Shown: positions 26,933-38,510 of the stretch, piece after piece
Numbering within the stretch: position 1 is the first letter of the stretch
How the letters are laid out: every line of letters starts with the position of its first letter
Origin: Hybos culiciformis
Taxonomy: Eukaryota > Arthropoda > Insecta > Diptera > Hybotidae
Assembly (NCBI GenBank): GCA_964007475.1
Contig: OZ023274.1
Coordinates: forward strand, 102,657,372-102,721,371
Length of the DNA stretch: 64,000 nt
Direction of reading: 5' to 3'
Notes under the pieces: generated by a model
Told to the model about the DNA's origin: nothing
Database searches by the model: none
Seen by the model: only the letters and a program-made list of their open reading frames with translations
Translations under genes and position numbers: made by a program

Positions 26933-27332
26933 ATGGCGACTAAGTTATTTGACTCAGTCGAAATATGCGATGCCGTGGATGCTGCTAACGCCATTCCACT
27001 CGAGCCAATTGCTGCTGCAAGTCATCTTTTAAGTAAATTCAATACAATTTTATTTGAATATTGTTTTTTATTTAAAATACTACATAAATACTTTTGTTAT
27101 TATTTATTAATAATTATATTATTATACAAATTATAAAATTTAAAAAAAATAATTTATAATAATTAATAGCAAATATTTAAAGTACGGGCTGCAGGCGGCA
27201 AAATAGAGGTTTTTATTAAGGCAAAGGTAAATAATTTTTTTTTTATGCTTTTCATTATATTTAATTTTCTTTATTTTTTTTTAGAAAAACACTCGAGCCA
27301 ATAATAATAATTGTAAAAAATGGTTAAATTAA
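26933..27332 (+). CDS. Candidate spliced upstream ORF on the U2A' transcript
   Basis: Exon 26933-27032 (donor A/GTAAAT), exon 27183-27226 (donor AAG/GTAAAT) and 27285-27332 join in phase to an uninterrupted 63-codon frame. It starts MATKLFDSVEICDAVDAANA and ends CKKWLN. Its stop lies 13 bases beyond the A of the U2A' ATG (27320), in another frame. The first exon is GC-richer than its surroundings and uses varied codons. I do not recognise the peptide. It may be a translated regulatory uORF, a small protein, or simply 5' UTR that happens to be open. The acceptor before 27183 is weak. Confidence 0.4.
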
Positions 27333-28288
27333 CTCCAGAATTAATAAATCAGTCAATGCAATACATTAATCCATGTCGAGATCGAGAATTAGATTTAAGA
27401 GGTTATAAAATTCCACAAATTGAAAATTTGGGGGCAACTTTGGATCAATTCGATTGTATTGACTTTTCGGACAATGATTTAAGAAAAGTTGGTAAGAAAT
27501 TAGAAGGAATAAAATAAATAAATTAAACCTATGGGATTATGTCCCAACTAACCTACCTACATAAAAAATAAAATTGGAAGCCGATATTACTAAAGAATAA
27601 AGAATTTAAATTTTTACTTAGGTACTAGGTATTGACAGGAGCACTTACCTACCTAAAATAAAAGCTTAGACAAACCAATTCTGTATAAAACAAATCTTCA
27701 TCTTTATATCAAATTCGTAATAAGTTAAATACTTAAATATTTTTTTTAGATGGTTTCCCGTACTTACCGCGTTTGAAAACCTTATTGCTTAATAACAATC
27801 GCATTTTGAGAATTGATGATTTTTTGCATGAATCAGTGCCAAATTTGAAATCAGTAATATTAACAGGAAATAATATTCAAGAATTAGGAGATCTTGAACC
27901 ATTGACACTTTTAAAGCAATTAGAATGTTTATGCTTGCTTGTGAATCCAGTTTCAACAAAAAAATATTATCGTGAATATATGGCATATAAGTTTCCACAC
28001 TTAAAGCTATTGGATTTTCGAAAAATTAAACAAAAAGATCGGCGAGAAGCATTGGAATTTTACAGAACCAAAGAAGGCAAAGAAGTTTTAAGAGATATTC
28101 ATAAGAAGTCGAAAGCATCAGCTGCTGCATTTGAAAATAATAAAGCAAATACAACTAGTGCCCGACCAGAAGATGTCCACAAAATTCGTATGGCAATTAA
28201 AAATGCAAGATCTTTAGCTGAAGTAGAGCGTCTAACAAAAATGTTACAAGTTGGCCAATATGCAGATGATATGATAGACGGGAATTGA
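27320..28288 (+). CDS. U2A: U2 small nuclear ribonucleoprotein A'
   Basis: This is a leucine-rich-repeat protein that binds stem-loop IV of U2 snRNA together with U2B'' in the spliceosome. Two coding exons, 27320-27491 and 27750-28288, join in phase (G/AT giving Asp) to encode 236 residues; human SNRPA1 has 255. The N-terminus MVKLTPELINQSMQYINPCR and the segment RELDLRGYKIP closely follow the family. LRR units run through about residue 140 (LKTLLLNNNRI, LKSVILTGNNIQELGDL), with the LRR cap at YREYMAYKFPHLKLLDF. The C-terminal part is a short charged helix (SLAEVERLTKML), and the acidic tail seen in vertebrates is shorter. Polyadenylation signals follow at 28299-28324. At least one non-coding or uORF-bearing exon probably precedes it. 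Confidence 0.96.
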
Positions 28289-28298
28289 ATTTTTCTCG

Positions 28299-28324
28299 AA
28301 TAAATTTCTGCGAAAAATAATAAA
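28299..28324 (+). terminator. Poly(A) signals of U2A'
   Basis: AATAAA occurs at 28299-28304 and again at 28319-28324, just after the U2A' stop codon at 28288. Confidence 0.55.
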
Positions 28325-29383
28325 ATCAATTACTTGGATTTCTATTGTCTTGAATTAATAATATTGTTTTGTAAATGTAAAGTTTAAGTTGCTGATATAA
28401 AAGTTTTTTTTTTATGGACATATTTAAATTTGAGACAATTTGAAAGGAAATAAAAATAATAAGTATCAAATTTTTAGTTCGTAAACTTGATATTTTTTCT
28501 TTTCTTGAAAATTTTTTTGTTGAAGCAGACAACCAAGACTTTAACAAAGAATTTGATATATTGTGCTCTATCCCTATTTAAGCACTAAAAAAAAAAGATA
28601 ATATTGTAATATGTATTTCTTCTTTAATAGTTTGAAATTTTAGATGTTTTCTCATTATCTCTTTTTTTTGTATTAATGTGTTGCATTATTTGAACGATGT
28701 AGCTAAAGTAAATTGAAATTAATTCAAGATTCTTTTTTTGGGCAATAACTGCCGTTCTCAGGATTTTTACCTTTTTAATGTACTTCGTAGTATACAATTA
28801 ATAATTAACAATTATCCACAATATTTTAAAATAAAGAGGGTGTGTTGTTATGAATTATGATTCAGTCATAAGACAGCGAAAATCCTATTTAATTCTGCTT
28901 CCCACACATAGAAAGTTATACCTTACATTCATTGAATTTGGTTAAAATACAATTTAAGGAAAGTGTTTTCGTTGGTTTTTACGATCGTATCATAATCTTA
29001 AATAATCCCTTGAAAAACAAAACTTTTATAAACACCATAATTTTATTGTATACATTTTTGTTTAAAATAATTCAAACTTACAAAAATTTTTCTAAGACCT
29101 CCTAAAGTTAAATTTATAACATCATTATCGTATTATTCATAAAATTTAATTCAAAAATGGGTAAGTTTACAATTTGAATAAAAAAAAAATTATTTTGTTT
29201 TTAAAATACAATACAAAGTATAATTTGGAGAAATAGAAATTAAGAATGAAATTTTATGGCATTTACTTGCTTGAATATTCCTCATTTTTTTTTTTTTATT
29301 TTACATATCTATTGCGAATCAAAATTTTAATTTAAAAATAAATTTTAACATAATTATGATTGTTTCACTTAATTTTTTTTTCA
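28325..29383. other. Intergenic region between convergent U2A' and PDAP1
   Basis: AT-rich with no exon or RNA gene recognised. AATAAA on the reverse strand at 29294-29299 lies about 85 bases past the PDAP1 stop and is its likely poly(A) signal. Confidence 0.55.
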
Positions 29384-31006
29384 TCATTTTGCACTTTTAG
29401 CTTCTTTCGATTTTTTCTCCGCTTCGCGTCTTAAGCGTTCTGTTTCCCGTCTCTCTTTAATGATTGCTAGTCTTGCTAGATCTGCTCTAGCTTGTTCAGT
29501 TTTTCCTTAAATGAAAATTTTTATGAAAACTCAAAGATAGTGAATGCTTTCTAAAAAATGAATACCTTCAGCGTGTAATTTTTGGTAATTAACTTGTGCC
29601 CTTTGCTTTTCCACTTCTTCACGCTCACGTCTAGATAGTTCCGGTTTGGCCGGTTTTTCTTCTTCTTTAGCAACTGTAACTTTTTGAATAGCTTTTTTCG
29701 GAGCTCTATTCGGATTTTCAATTTCTATCAGGTTTTCTACCCCTTTAGTTTTTCTATCTTCATCGTCAGATTCCTCTTCAGAGTCTGTGGCTTCTGAGCC
29801 ACTTTTTTCTTCTGATTCGGTTTCACTATCGGATTCGCCTTCCTTTTTATTACGATTTCTAAAAGAAATGTTAAAATTAATTTTATTTTTAGTTCGTTAT
29901 ATTCACTATCGCGAATACACATAATAAATTATAATTTTAAAATAAAAAGAATATCAAACTCTTATAACATTATGAAGTTTAAAATTGTTACTAGATTTTA
30001 TGTGCGAAATAACCAAAAAAACGGCTTAAATAAAACAAATTATGATCTACAAAATTTTATCCTGTTTATGTTATTTGTTATATTATTAATAAATAAAAAT
30101 GTTCATGAAAATCTTACTTCTTTTTTTGATGTTTTTTTAGTTCTTCTTCCATCTCTTCGGGGCTAGTGAAATGACGGCTTCTGCCTTTGTGATTTACATA
30201 TTTTCCTAAAATGTTAATGTAAACAATTATAATGGAAATGGATGAAATCAAATTGTGTCTACACGTGGATAAAAAGAAAACGGATTGAAAACTGCCCTAT
30301 GCCCGAAAATTACATCAGATTCTTATTTACCATGCTTTATAAATACCATTCAATGATTGTTTCACTGATTTTTCTAATAAACTTTTAATTAAAATAATAC
30401 AATTGCAAAATAATACAATTTTTCACTTTATTTATTTTTTATTACTCATAGTAACTATTTTTAAAAGACAATAATTTTTAACAGTAAAAATTAAATCAGT
30501 AGCATAGTAAATAATAAACTAATCTTTATTCAATCAGTAAGTTTCTGATATTTTGCATACCTATACCATTTTTATACACCTCTTAGGAATTAATTTTTCT
30601 TCCTTGTAATACTATCATCACTACACTATTAATTCTATTCTATAAATTTATGCAATAAAAACTGAACTGTAGCTATTTGACGATTTTTTTTTCTATATCA
30701 AAATTCAATGATCATGGACGTAGACCTAAAAATTCATATAAATGTGTCAGAATCAGAAAGAAGTTCATTTTCTTTAATTAAAAAAAAAGCAACGTTGTTT
30801 TTTTTTTTTTTCATTTTTGATTTTAACATCTTTAACTTTTCGACTTTTCGAGGTTATAAACAAATTTTTTTTTATTTTTTTTTTTAATTAAAAATTTTAA
30901 TATTAATAAAAAAAATTGCACTGCTGCTACTAAGTACTAGAAGACTATAGTAGTAGGTATTAAATGTATTATTAATATTATTATTAAATTACTCACCTCT
31001 TGGCAT
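29384..31006 (-). CDS. PDAP1: 28 kDa heat- and acid-stable phosphoprotein (PDAP1)
   Basis: PDAP1 is a small, highly charged, largely disordered phosphoprotein conserved in animals, described as a PDGF-associated casein-kinase substrate. Exons in coding order are 30997-31006 (only MPR plus one base), 30118-30205, 29566-29858 and 29384-29505; phases agree and the product is 170 residues (human 181). Visible parts: GKYVNHKGRSRHFTSPEEME near the start, matching the family signature; an acidic Ser/Glu/Asp block (SDSETESEEKSGSEATDSEE) with many casein-kinase-II-like sites; a conserved middle (NPNRAPKKAIQKV, ELSRREREEVEKQRA); and a basic, coiled-coil-prone C-terminus (ARLAIIKERRETERLRREAE). The 10-base first coding exon is supported by a perfect GTGAGT donor. 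It is divergent from the UPF0488 gene, with about 1 kb between starts. Confidence 0.93.
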
Positions 31007-32036
31007 TTTGTTCGATTTTTCTCAAAAAAAAAAAAAAAATTAAAAAGTTTAAAAAAAATTATCCTCTGATTTTATTTTATCACAGAATCAAATTTTATAA
31101 TATAAAAAAAAAAAAAAAATTAGTTAATTTTTTTTTTATACAATTAAGTTTTTAATAAGTTTGTAAAAAAAAAATTTTTTTTTTATGATGGAAATTTTAC
31201 ATAAAAATTTTAAATATGAAATGAATGAAAGCCAAAATATTTTTTCTTCTTATGTCTTTCTAAAATAATATTTTGGTGCTGCCAGCTTATTGAAAAAATC
31301 CGTAGTAAAAGTAAAATTGACAACGCGAGCACCCCTGGTGTTAATCGTAGAAACCTTATTGGTGGTATCAAGTTTTTTATTTGTTTGGAGAAAAAACGAT
31401 TTTTTTCGTTTTAAATTAAAAATTAATTAAGAAATATTAAATAATCTTTTATCAAAAGTGAATAAACCGTCAATCAATCCATATTTGCTCATCCCAAAAT
31501 AATTTCCCAATATTTTTTTATATATATATAAATAATTCTCATTCATCTATTGATCTTTCATTGTCATAATTATGTCGACATTCCTTACAGTCAGAGAAAA
31601 TACAACAACAAGAAAATGAGCTTAGTTGTCGGTTTTCTAATTTTTAAGTAATATTTGGGCTATTTTTCATATGAATTTGTATTTTCCACCGATTTGTTTC
31701 AATAAACTCGCACGGGTGTCGCTGGAGTTGTTTTAATGTTATTATTGACAGCCATACGGCTAAAAATTCGTAGTGGCGGCCTGGCGATGTCGATGGCAAT
31801 ATCACCTAGTCGGCTAAAAATCAACAAAAGCATATTTTATTACTCTGCCAACAAATAACCAAGATTCAAGATTCAAGAAAGATAAAAAACCAAAGGAAAC
31901 AAAATATCAATATCAAATAAGTACAGGATAGACGAATAAGTACCTACTCCATATTCACGTTTAAAGATCAAGAAGCTACGAAAGTTTAAAACAATCAAAA
32001 CTCCTATTGTCGATTGTTCATCATTATCAATCAATC
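31007..32036. other. Divergent promoter region of PDAP1 and the UPF0488 gene
   Basis: About 1 kb separates the two start codons. The part next to PDAP1 is A/T runs. A GC-richer patch near 31690-31820 (CATACGGCTAAAAATTCG, GTGGCGGCCTGGCGATGTCG) is the best candidate for core promoter sequence. ACGGCTAAAAAT at about 31754 and TCGGCTAAAAAT at about 31811 form a short direct repeat. No exon is seen. Confidence 0.45.
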
Positions 32037-33571
32037 ATGCCACCGCCGAAAGCTAAATTACATAAAAAAACAGGAAAATTGAAGAATATTCAATCTAACT
32101 CTTCCAATAATATTCTTCCAGATCAAACAACCTCAGTGCCCCCCTTAAATAACATTGTTGCGCCAGGTCAACTGTCTACAGTGCCTTCAACTAGTCAACC
32201 GGTGAATGTAAATGAAGGAGATTCTGATGCAGACCGCAAATTTGAACTTGGTAAGATCTCTTACTTAAAAAATAATGCCTAACCAGGTATTTAAATATTT
32301 TTTTTTTTAGAATTAGCTTGGTGTGTTCAACAGATACAAAGTTCGTTAAACACAGGAAAACTTAGCGAGAAGCAAAGTAAGTGAAACTTTTTCTCAATTT
32401 CGAAATTTTTGAAACTAATACTAATACTGTAATAAGCGACACATTACTTTTAATCTTAAAGCTGCATTAACGAATTAGCAGATTCTTAGATAATAATGAT
32501 TTTTTTTTTTTGCCTTCGATAAGGTGTTGAGAATTTTCTTCATGAGACTTTCAATCATTCAAATAAAAGGTATACCTATACTTGCTTTGTTGTAAAATGC
32601 TCATTATCTAGTGCTAGTTCTTTGGTAAACTTTGGTTAACTACTGAAAGTAAAGCAATAGAACTCAGAATTTCAGCTTTTAGACTGAAATTCAAGATACC
32701 AAAAAAAATCTCAAACCAATTTTTTCATACGACAATGCTTCACCCTAAACTGCCCTAAACTATAAGTTGTGTAAGTAGGTATATTAATTGATATGTAAGC
32801 ATTATTTATTTTTTCTATTATTTTTAGCTATCGAAAGCGAAAGAGTATTGAAAGTTTTGAAAAGTCCAAATCAGCCAACTATTAAAAAACGCCAATTAAT
32901 GAAATCAACTTTTGGTGCTTATCGAGTTAAAATGTTAAATGAAGAGAAAATGATGTCATTAAGTGAGTTTCTAAAAAATTATACTTTCGTGAAGACGTTA
33001 TGTTTTTTCTTGTTTAAAAAATGTAACTAGATAGCTTAATTTTGAAAAAAAATATTTAAAAACCAATATTTAGAAAATTATGTACGAAGCTATGTTTTTT
33101 TACAAACGACATAGTGTATATAGAAGAAAAACGACATAATGTTAATATAGACTTATATGTTGTGTCAAGAAATGATATTAGAATTTTTTACTCGAGGAGA
33201 CTAAACAGAGAAACGACGATATCTTTTTTGAAGTGATTACAAAAAATACAAACAAATTGTTTTAACTCTACATTTAAAAATATTTTTTTTTAATCTTTAC
33301 AGAAGCTAAACAAATAAGATTCTATTTAAATACTGCAACAATGAAATCGTATTTCTTAAAGAAATCAGCATTCACCACAAGTGGATCAAATTTTAAATTT
33401 AATTTTCCCATCGAAGAACAAATAGAACAGTTAAATATTTCGGATGAAAATGGAGAAAAATTAAAAGAAACAACATCAAATGCAGAAACTGAATTTCGTT
33501 TCCATCCCTCGAATAATTCATTTAAATTTAATTTTGATGTTAATGAACTTGAAGAATTCACTGCATTGTAA
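32037..33571 (+). CDS. UPF0488 / C8orf33-like protein
   Basis: The function of this family is unknown; a Drosophila member is CG14286. Exons 32037-32250, 32311-32376, 32828-32962 and 33303-33571 give 227 residues with all junctions in phase 1. The start ATG at 32037 gives MPPPKAKLHKKTGKLKNI, a basic N-terminus. The conserved core is ELAWCVQQIQSSLNTGKLSE, then KSPNQPTIKKRQLMKSTFG and AYRVKM, with a helical, lysine-rich character. The C-terminus holds two similar segments, SGSNFKFNFPIEEQIEQLNI and NNSFKFNFDVNELEEF, which look like a short internal duplication of an FKFNF motif. AATAAA follows at 33627-33632. Family assignment rests on the core motif; the cellular role is not known. Confidence 0.85.
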
Positions 33572-35295
33572 TGTACATAGAAATAAGGTTAAGTGAAAAA
33601 CTTTTTTTTTAAACTAATTATTAAATAATAAAAATTTTGCTAAAATAAATTTAAACTCAATTCCTGTTTTTTAATTTTTAATTTTGATAAGTTTAACAAT
33701 TATAAGAACTTTCAAAAACTTTCTTACACTTATCGGAAAATATAAATCAACTTTCGAAAGAATCTTTTTAATGCTTAATTTGTTTAGTATCGTAATGTTG
33801 TGCGATTCCGATCTGTACAAGTTAAAAAAAAAAAGTATATGTAAATCATTTAGAAACATTTTCTTTTCTAATATAATTATGTACTATCGAATCGAAGTAT
33901 TAAATATTCACTTTTTGCCAATTCTAAATTCCGGAATGAATATTAATCTCCTTTATTTTATGACCAAAAACTAAAATTTGGACATAAAAAAATATTGACC
34001 AGTAAGTAGGTCCTGTTTTCTTTTCACTTAAAGCAAAAAACAATAATTATTCGCACCATGCGAACGTTATTTAAATTAGGATTAATTATTCGGGACGGCG
34101 CGAACGCCATTCCCGGCTATCAAAAATTACACGCACGAGTTATCCGCATTAGGGATAATCGCGGAGGTCAACTCTATCGATGTGCAATGATAAAGCCTCA
34201 CTCCGGAGAAACCGCCTTAGTGATCACGGTAACCTCTACGCCAGGTAAGTATGCTTTAAACTGATCAGAAACCCATATTTAACTTGAAAATTGTTATTAA
34301 AATATGAAAGTTTTAATACTCAATTGTAAAATATATACAATTTTCCTTTTTAAAAGCAGGTATGAGTTTATGATATTTAATATTTTGAAAGAAAATAATA
34401 TAAAAAGGATTTTTGTAGACTGGTTCAAAACAAAAATTTGTAATAATAATACGATAAGGTAAAAAAATTTCAAGAATAAATTATTTAATGCATAATACGT
34501 ACCTACCTACTAGATATTCAGCTAATTATTTGCTGTCAACATAGTATCGATTTGTGTACTATGTGGATCAGAAATTAGTTAACGATATATACATACGAGC
34601 CCTATTGCATAATGATTGATCCATTTGAATATTTGATAATTATTTCTATATAATATTTTTTTTAACCAATCTTTACAAATAAATAAAATAAAAATTTGGC
34701 ACACTACACTTGATTAATTTGGGTTTAGAATTTTAGATGTTTATATGCATTAAGTTGTTGTTTAGTTTAAACAAAGAATATATAACATAAATTATTCAAA
34801 AAAAACAATTCATACATTTTGCGAAAATGCGCTAAACACCACTACATTATATTAAAATTTATTGTTATATGATCGTCACAATAATTAAAAAAAAAAAATA
34901 CGGTATTATCAATTAATAAAAATTATTTCTAATTCTATATGTATACTTAAACATATAAAATACACTAGTTATATTCTATTACGTTTTGTTTATATCCCCC
35001 TAGAAAATTTTTAGCCCCTAGAAAATGTCTATATAATAATGTTACTGGTAGATTTCTATTGTTCATACATAACCAATATACATTTATGTGTACGAAATTA
35101 TTTATTAATTTTTATTTATATTCTAAGAAATGAATATAGAATTGTAGTTAAGTAATTTTAAGCTTTTAGTTTGATTTTATATTTTGACTCGAATCATCAT
35201 TCTCTGTCCAAGTCCAATTGATATTATAAATAATTATACATAATATATACAATTTTTTTTATTTATTTTTTTAATATTTTTTAATTATAACAATA
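33572..35295. other. Intergenic region around the orphan exon
   Basis: AT-rich apart from the GC-richer exon at 34058-34244. AATAAA at 33627-33632 (+) probably ends the UPF0488 gene. A search by eye for exons continuing the orphan frame before 35296 found none. Confidence 0.5.
34058..34244 (+). CDS. Orphan GC-richer exon, unidentified
   Basis: From ATG 34058 an open frame runs to a good donor, CCAG/GTAAGT, at 34244 (62 codons plus one base). The peptide begins MRTLFKLGLIIRDGANAIPG and has balanced composition with GC-rich codons (GGCGCG, CGCGGAGG) in DNA otherwise near 22% GC. I do not recognise it. The exon ends in phase 1, the same phase as exon 1 of the CRAL-TRIO gene at 35296, so it could in principle splice in frame to that gene's exon 2 at 36404 as an alternative first exon. 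It could equally be a lone remnant of a mobile or transferred sequence. Confidence 0.4.
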
Positions 35296-38200
35296 ATGGA
35301 ATCTGAAACAGCAATTGTTTATGATGAACGGAATTTACAAAATGATATTAATATTATTGAAATATGGTTATCACAACAATTACATTTAAATGCTAGAAAA
35401 GGTTAGTCATCTCAAAATAAATCATTAATAATAACAAATATTTAAGTATCTTTAATTCTAATCTCTTTAACATAATTTATCTAAGTTTGTAACTATTATT
35501 TATTAAATATAAAAATAAATACTAACCTACATTATTACATATACTATAATTTGTTTTGTTTCATGTGTTTAAATGACGTAGTTTGTTTACATTTTTATTT
35601 TATACATAAATTAATAAATTAATTACATCGTCGTCGTTGTTGTTCTGTGAAAACTTATAAACTTTAATTCGAAAATTTTTATGGGAAAAATTAATTTTCT
35701 AACTCAAAACTTTGCAACGAGTAAATATAGGACTTTGTTGTTTTGGAATATAAAAGTATAAAGGATTTTATTTTTCAATATGTACAACTTAATTTGGAAG
35801 AAGTGATTTTTCACAGAACGGTGATGCCATGTATTCAATTTTAGATTTTATTGTGATAAAAAAAAGTAAATAATTTTTTCCTTTTTTTTTACTGCACTAT
35901 CCAGTCTACTGTCTTCTCTGCAGGCAAGATTTAAATCCAGCTAGTAGCGAAGATAGATTTACAATAAATAAATAAATACACAAAATTTACAAAAACACAC
36001 AATTACTATCTTCATCAAGATAGTAGTCAAGATAGTACTAGCTTCATCAAGATAGTAGAAAATACAGTCTCATCCCCAAATAATCCCCAAGTTATTGTCT
36101 ACTTTTAAATTATTAATATTGTGAACTGTTTTTATTTATTAATTCGGAAAATCATGTAATATTATGTGATTTATGTCTGTATAATTAGAAGTAATTAACA
36201 AAATCACTGTATACCTAATCATTATAAATTTAAAAAAAAAATGGGTTGAAGTCCCAAATTTGAACTACGAATTTTTGATTTTTTTTTTAAACAATTATTA
36301 TCATAAAATGTCATATGGCATATTATGTCATATTATTGAAAATCTCTTATCTTAAAACTTATCTCTATAAAGTAACTACATTAATACCTAATTTTATTTT
36401 CAGATCGAAAATTTTTAGAATTATTCATTAGATCTTGTAAATATCGTTTGGAAATAGTTAAAGAAAAATTAGATTATTATTTTACATTTCGAACTTTATG
36501 TCCAGAGTATTATCTGAATAGAAGCCCAATTGAAGAAAATGTTAAAAAATTAATTAAAACACAGTAAGTCAATTATTTGTGAATAAAAAGTTTCTTAATA
36601 ATTTTGAATATTTTGTTATTACACTTTTTAAAGATTTTAAATATATGTACAAATTTATATATGAAAAGATATTACTAATCCAAGTTTTTGATTTATTATC
36701 TGATTTCTCAAAAAACTGCCATATAGGTATTAAAACAAACAAATATAGTAAAACATAATTTAATTAATATTTTCTGGTTTTGAATTCAGGTTTTAATAAA
36801 AATGATATAAAAAATATTTTTAAATTAATTTTATTTGATGATTCAACAATAAACTTCATAAAATAGCTTTTTGATCATTTTCAAGGTCTTTTTCCTGATT
36901 TTAAATAAATAAGTTTCGAATAAATAAAATGCATAGGTAGTTATTTTATACTACAGATGAAACTACAGAAACGCACTGTTCAGTTCAGGTACACCTGTAG
37001 ATATAGCCTCTTGATTGACTAAAATTTCTAAAAAAAAATCAGATTCGTAATAGATCTCCTTAAACTTTATTTCCAGTTATTATAGGTGATAGTCATATTT
37101 TAATAGTTACGGCGACAACTTGAAATAAATGACTATAGAATTCTTAATTAAAATAACCTCAATAAAATGCCAAATTTTTTTTTATAGAAACTAATTAAAC
37201 TAACGTAAACAATTATGTAAACTTTTTATAAAATAATTTTTTTTATATCAACACAATTTTTATATTTTCAAATTTCAGTGCTTTTGTATATTATCCAAAT
37301 ATCAATCCATCAGATAAGTCTCGTATTTTCATTTGTCGACCGATAGAAATTCAAAATAATGAATGTAGCGTTTTAGACATGATTAGAGCGGTATTTATGA
37401 TACATGATCGAATTGGGTTCAATGATGATAATTTGATGAATTATGGTAGTCAAACCATATTGGATTTAAAAGGTGCATCGTTATCGATTGCTCACGAAGT
37501 TATACCTCATTTAAAGTAAGAAGTAATACAGTACTTAATTCTTTGTGTTTTGTTTTAATTTGTTTCAAAATCCTTAATGTTTAAATCTTTTTGAAAATTA
37601 ATAAACTTTGAATTGGGAATAAAAATATTTCTCGATCAAAATTTTTTACGTCTTTTTTTAAGTTCGAGTATTTTTGAACTTTTAATCTATTAAAGTAAAT
37701 CTATGTTTAATGTACATAACTACATACATATAATTTTAACTACTTTCAGAAAATTAGTAACAGCCATTCAAAGTGCATATCCACTTCGTGTTGCGAAAAT
37801 TCATTTTGTAAATTTAAAGGAAGTTCATTCTATGTTTGGTATTGTTTTGAAAACCTTTCAAAAATTTCTGAAGCCAAAACTTGCCAATAGAGTAAGTAAT
37901 TTAGAAGATTGAAATTTTTCATAATCAAGAAACCATTTTTAAATAACTTCATTTTTTTAGATTAAAATTCATAGCGATTACAATTCTTTACACGATTGTA
38001 TTCCAAAGGAATTATTACCCAACGAGTATGGTGGACAAGCCGGTACTCTAACATCAATAATGGGTAAAAATTCAACAATCATTCTCCAGTTTTTTTATTT
38101 ATTTTTTTATATATTTAATTACAACATTAGTTTGACATATGTTTCGAGATAAGTTTAATCTCATCATCAGAAGCAACAGATAAAATAAAAATTAAATAAA

Positions 38201-38510
38201 TTAGGAAATCTCTTGTGCATATTTTTAATTTTTATTTAAAAACTGATCATTGCGATACTCTGAACTAAGTTGATTATTCAAAGGTTTCGAAAAAAATATT
38301 TTATGAACCATATTTTTAAATACCATAAATATTTGTTCAATAATTTTAGAACGAGATGGTTGGGTAGAAAAATTGTTAGGAATTGATGCACAATCATGGT
38401 TCAAAGATGACGAACAATATAAATCAGATGAATCAAAGCGAATAGGAAAATTTAAGGGAAGTGATATGTTTGGTGTGGAAGGATCTTTTAAGAAGCTAGA
38501 AATTGATTGA
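35296..38510 (+). CDS. CRAL-TRIO lipid-binding protein 1 (alpha-TTP-like)
   Basis: Insect members of this Sec14-like family carry small hydrophobic ligands such as tocopherol, retinoids or phosphoinositides in the cytosol. Exons 35296-35401, 36404-36563, 37279-37515, 37750-37891, 37961-38063 and 38350-38510 encode 302 residues. The N-terminal CRAL-TRIO-N helices span about 1-85 (WLSQQLHLNARK, LFIRSCKYRLEIVKEKLDYY). The lipid-binding domain runs from about 95 to 270, with VTAIQSAYPLRVAKIHFVN and LKTFQKFLKPKLANRIKIH and the family hallmark LPNEYGG, which contributes to the ligand gate region. The tail DESKRIGKF...FGVEGSFKKLEID is typical of insect members. Poly(A) signal at 38595-38600. It is paired with a paralogue 1.6 kb downstream in the same orientation. 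The ligand cannot be told from sequence. Confidence 0.94.
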
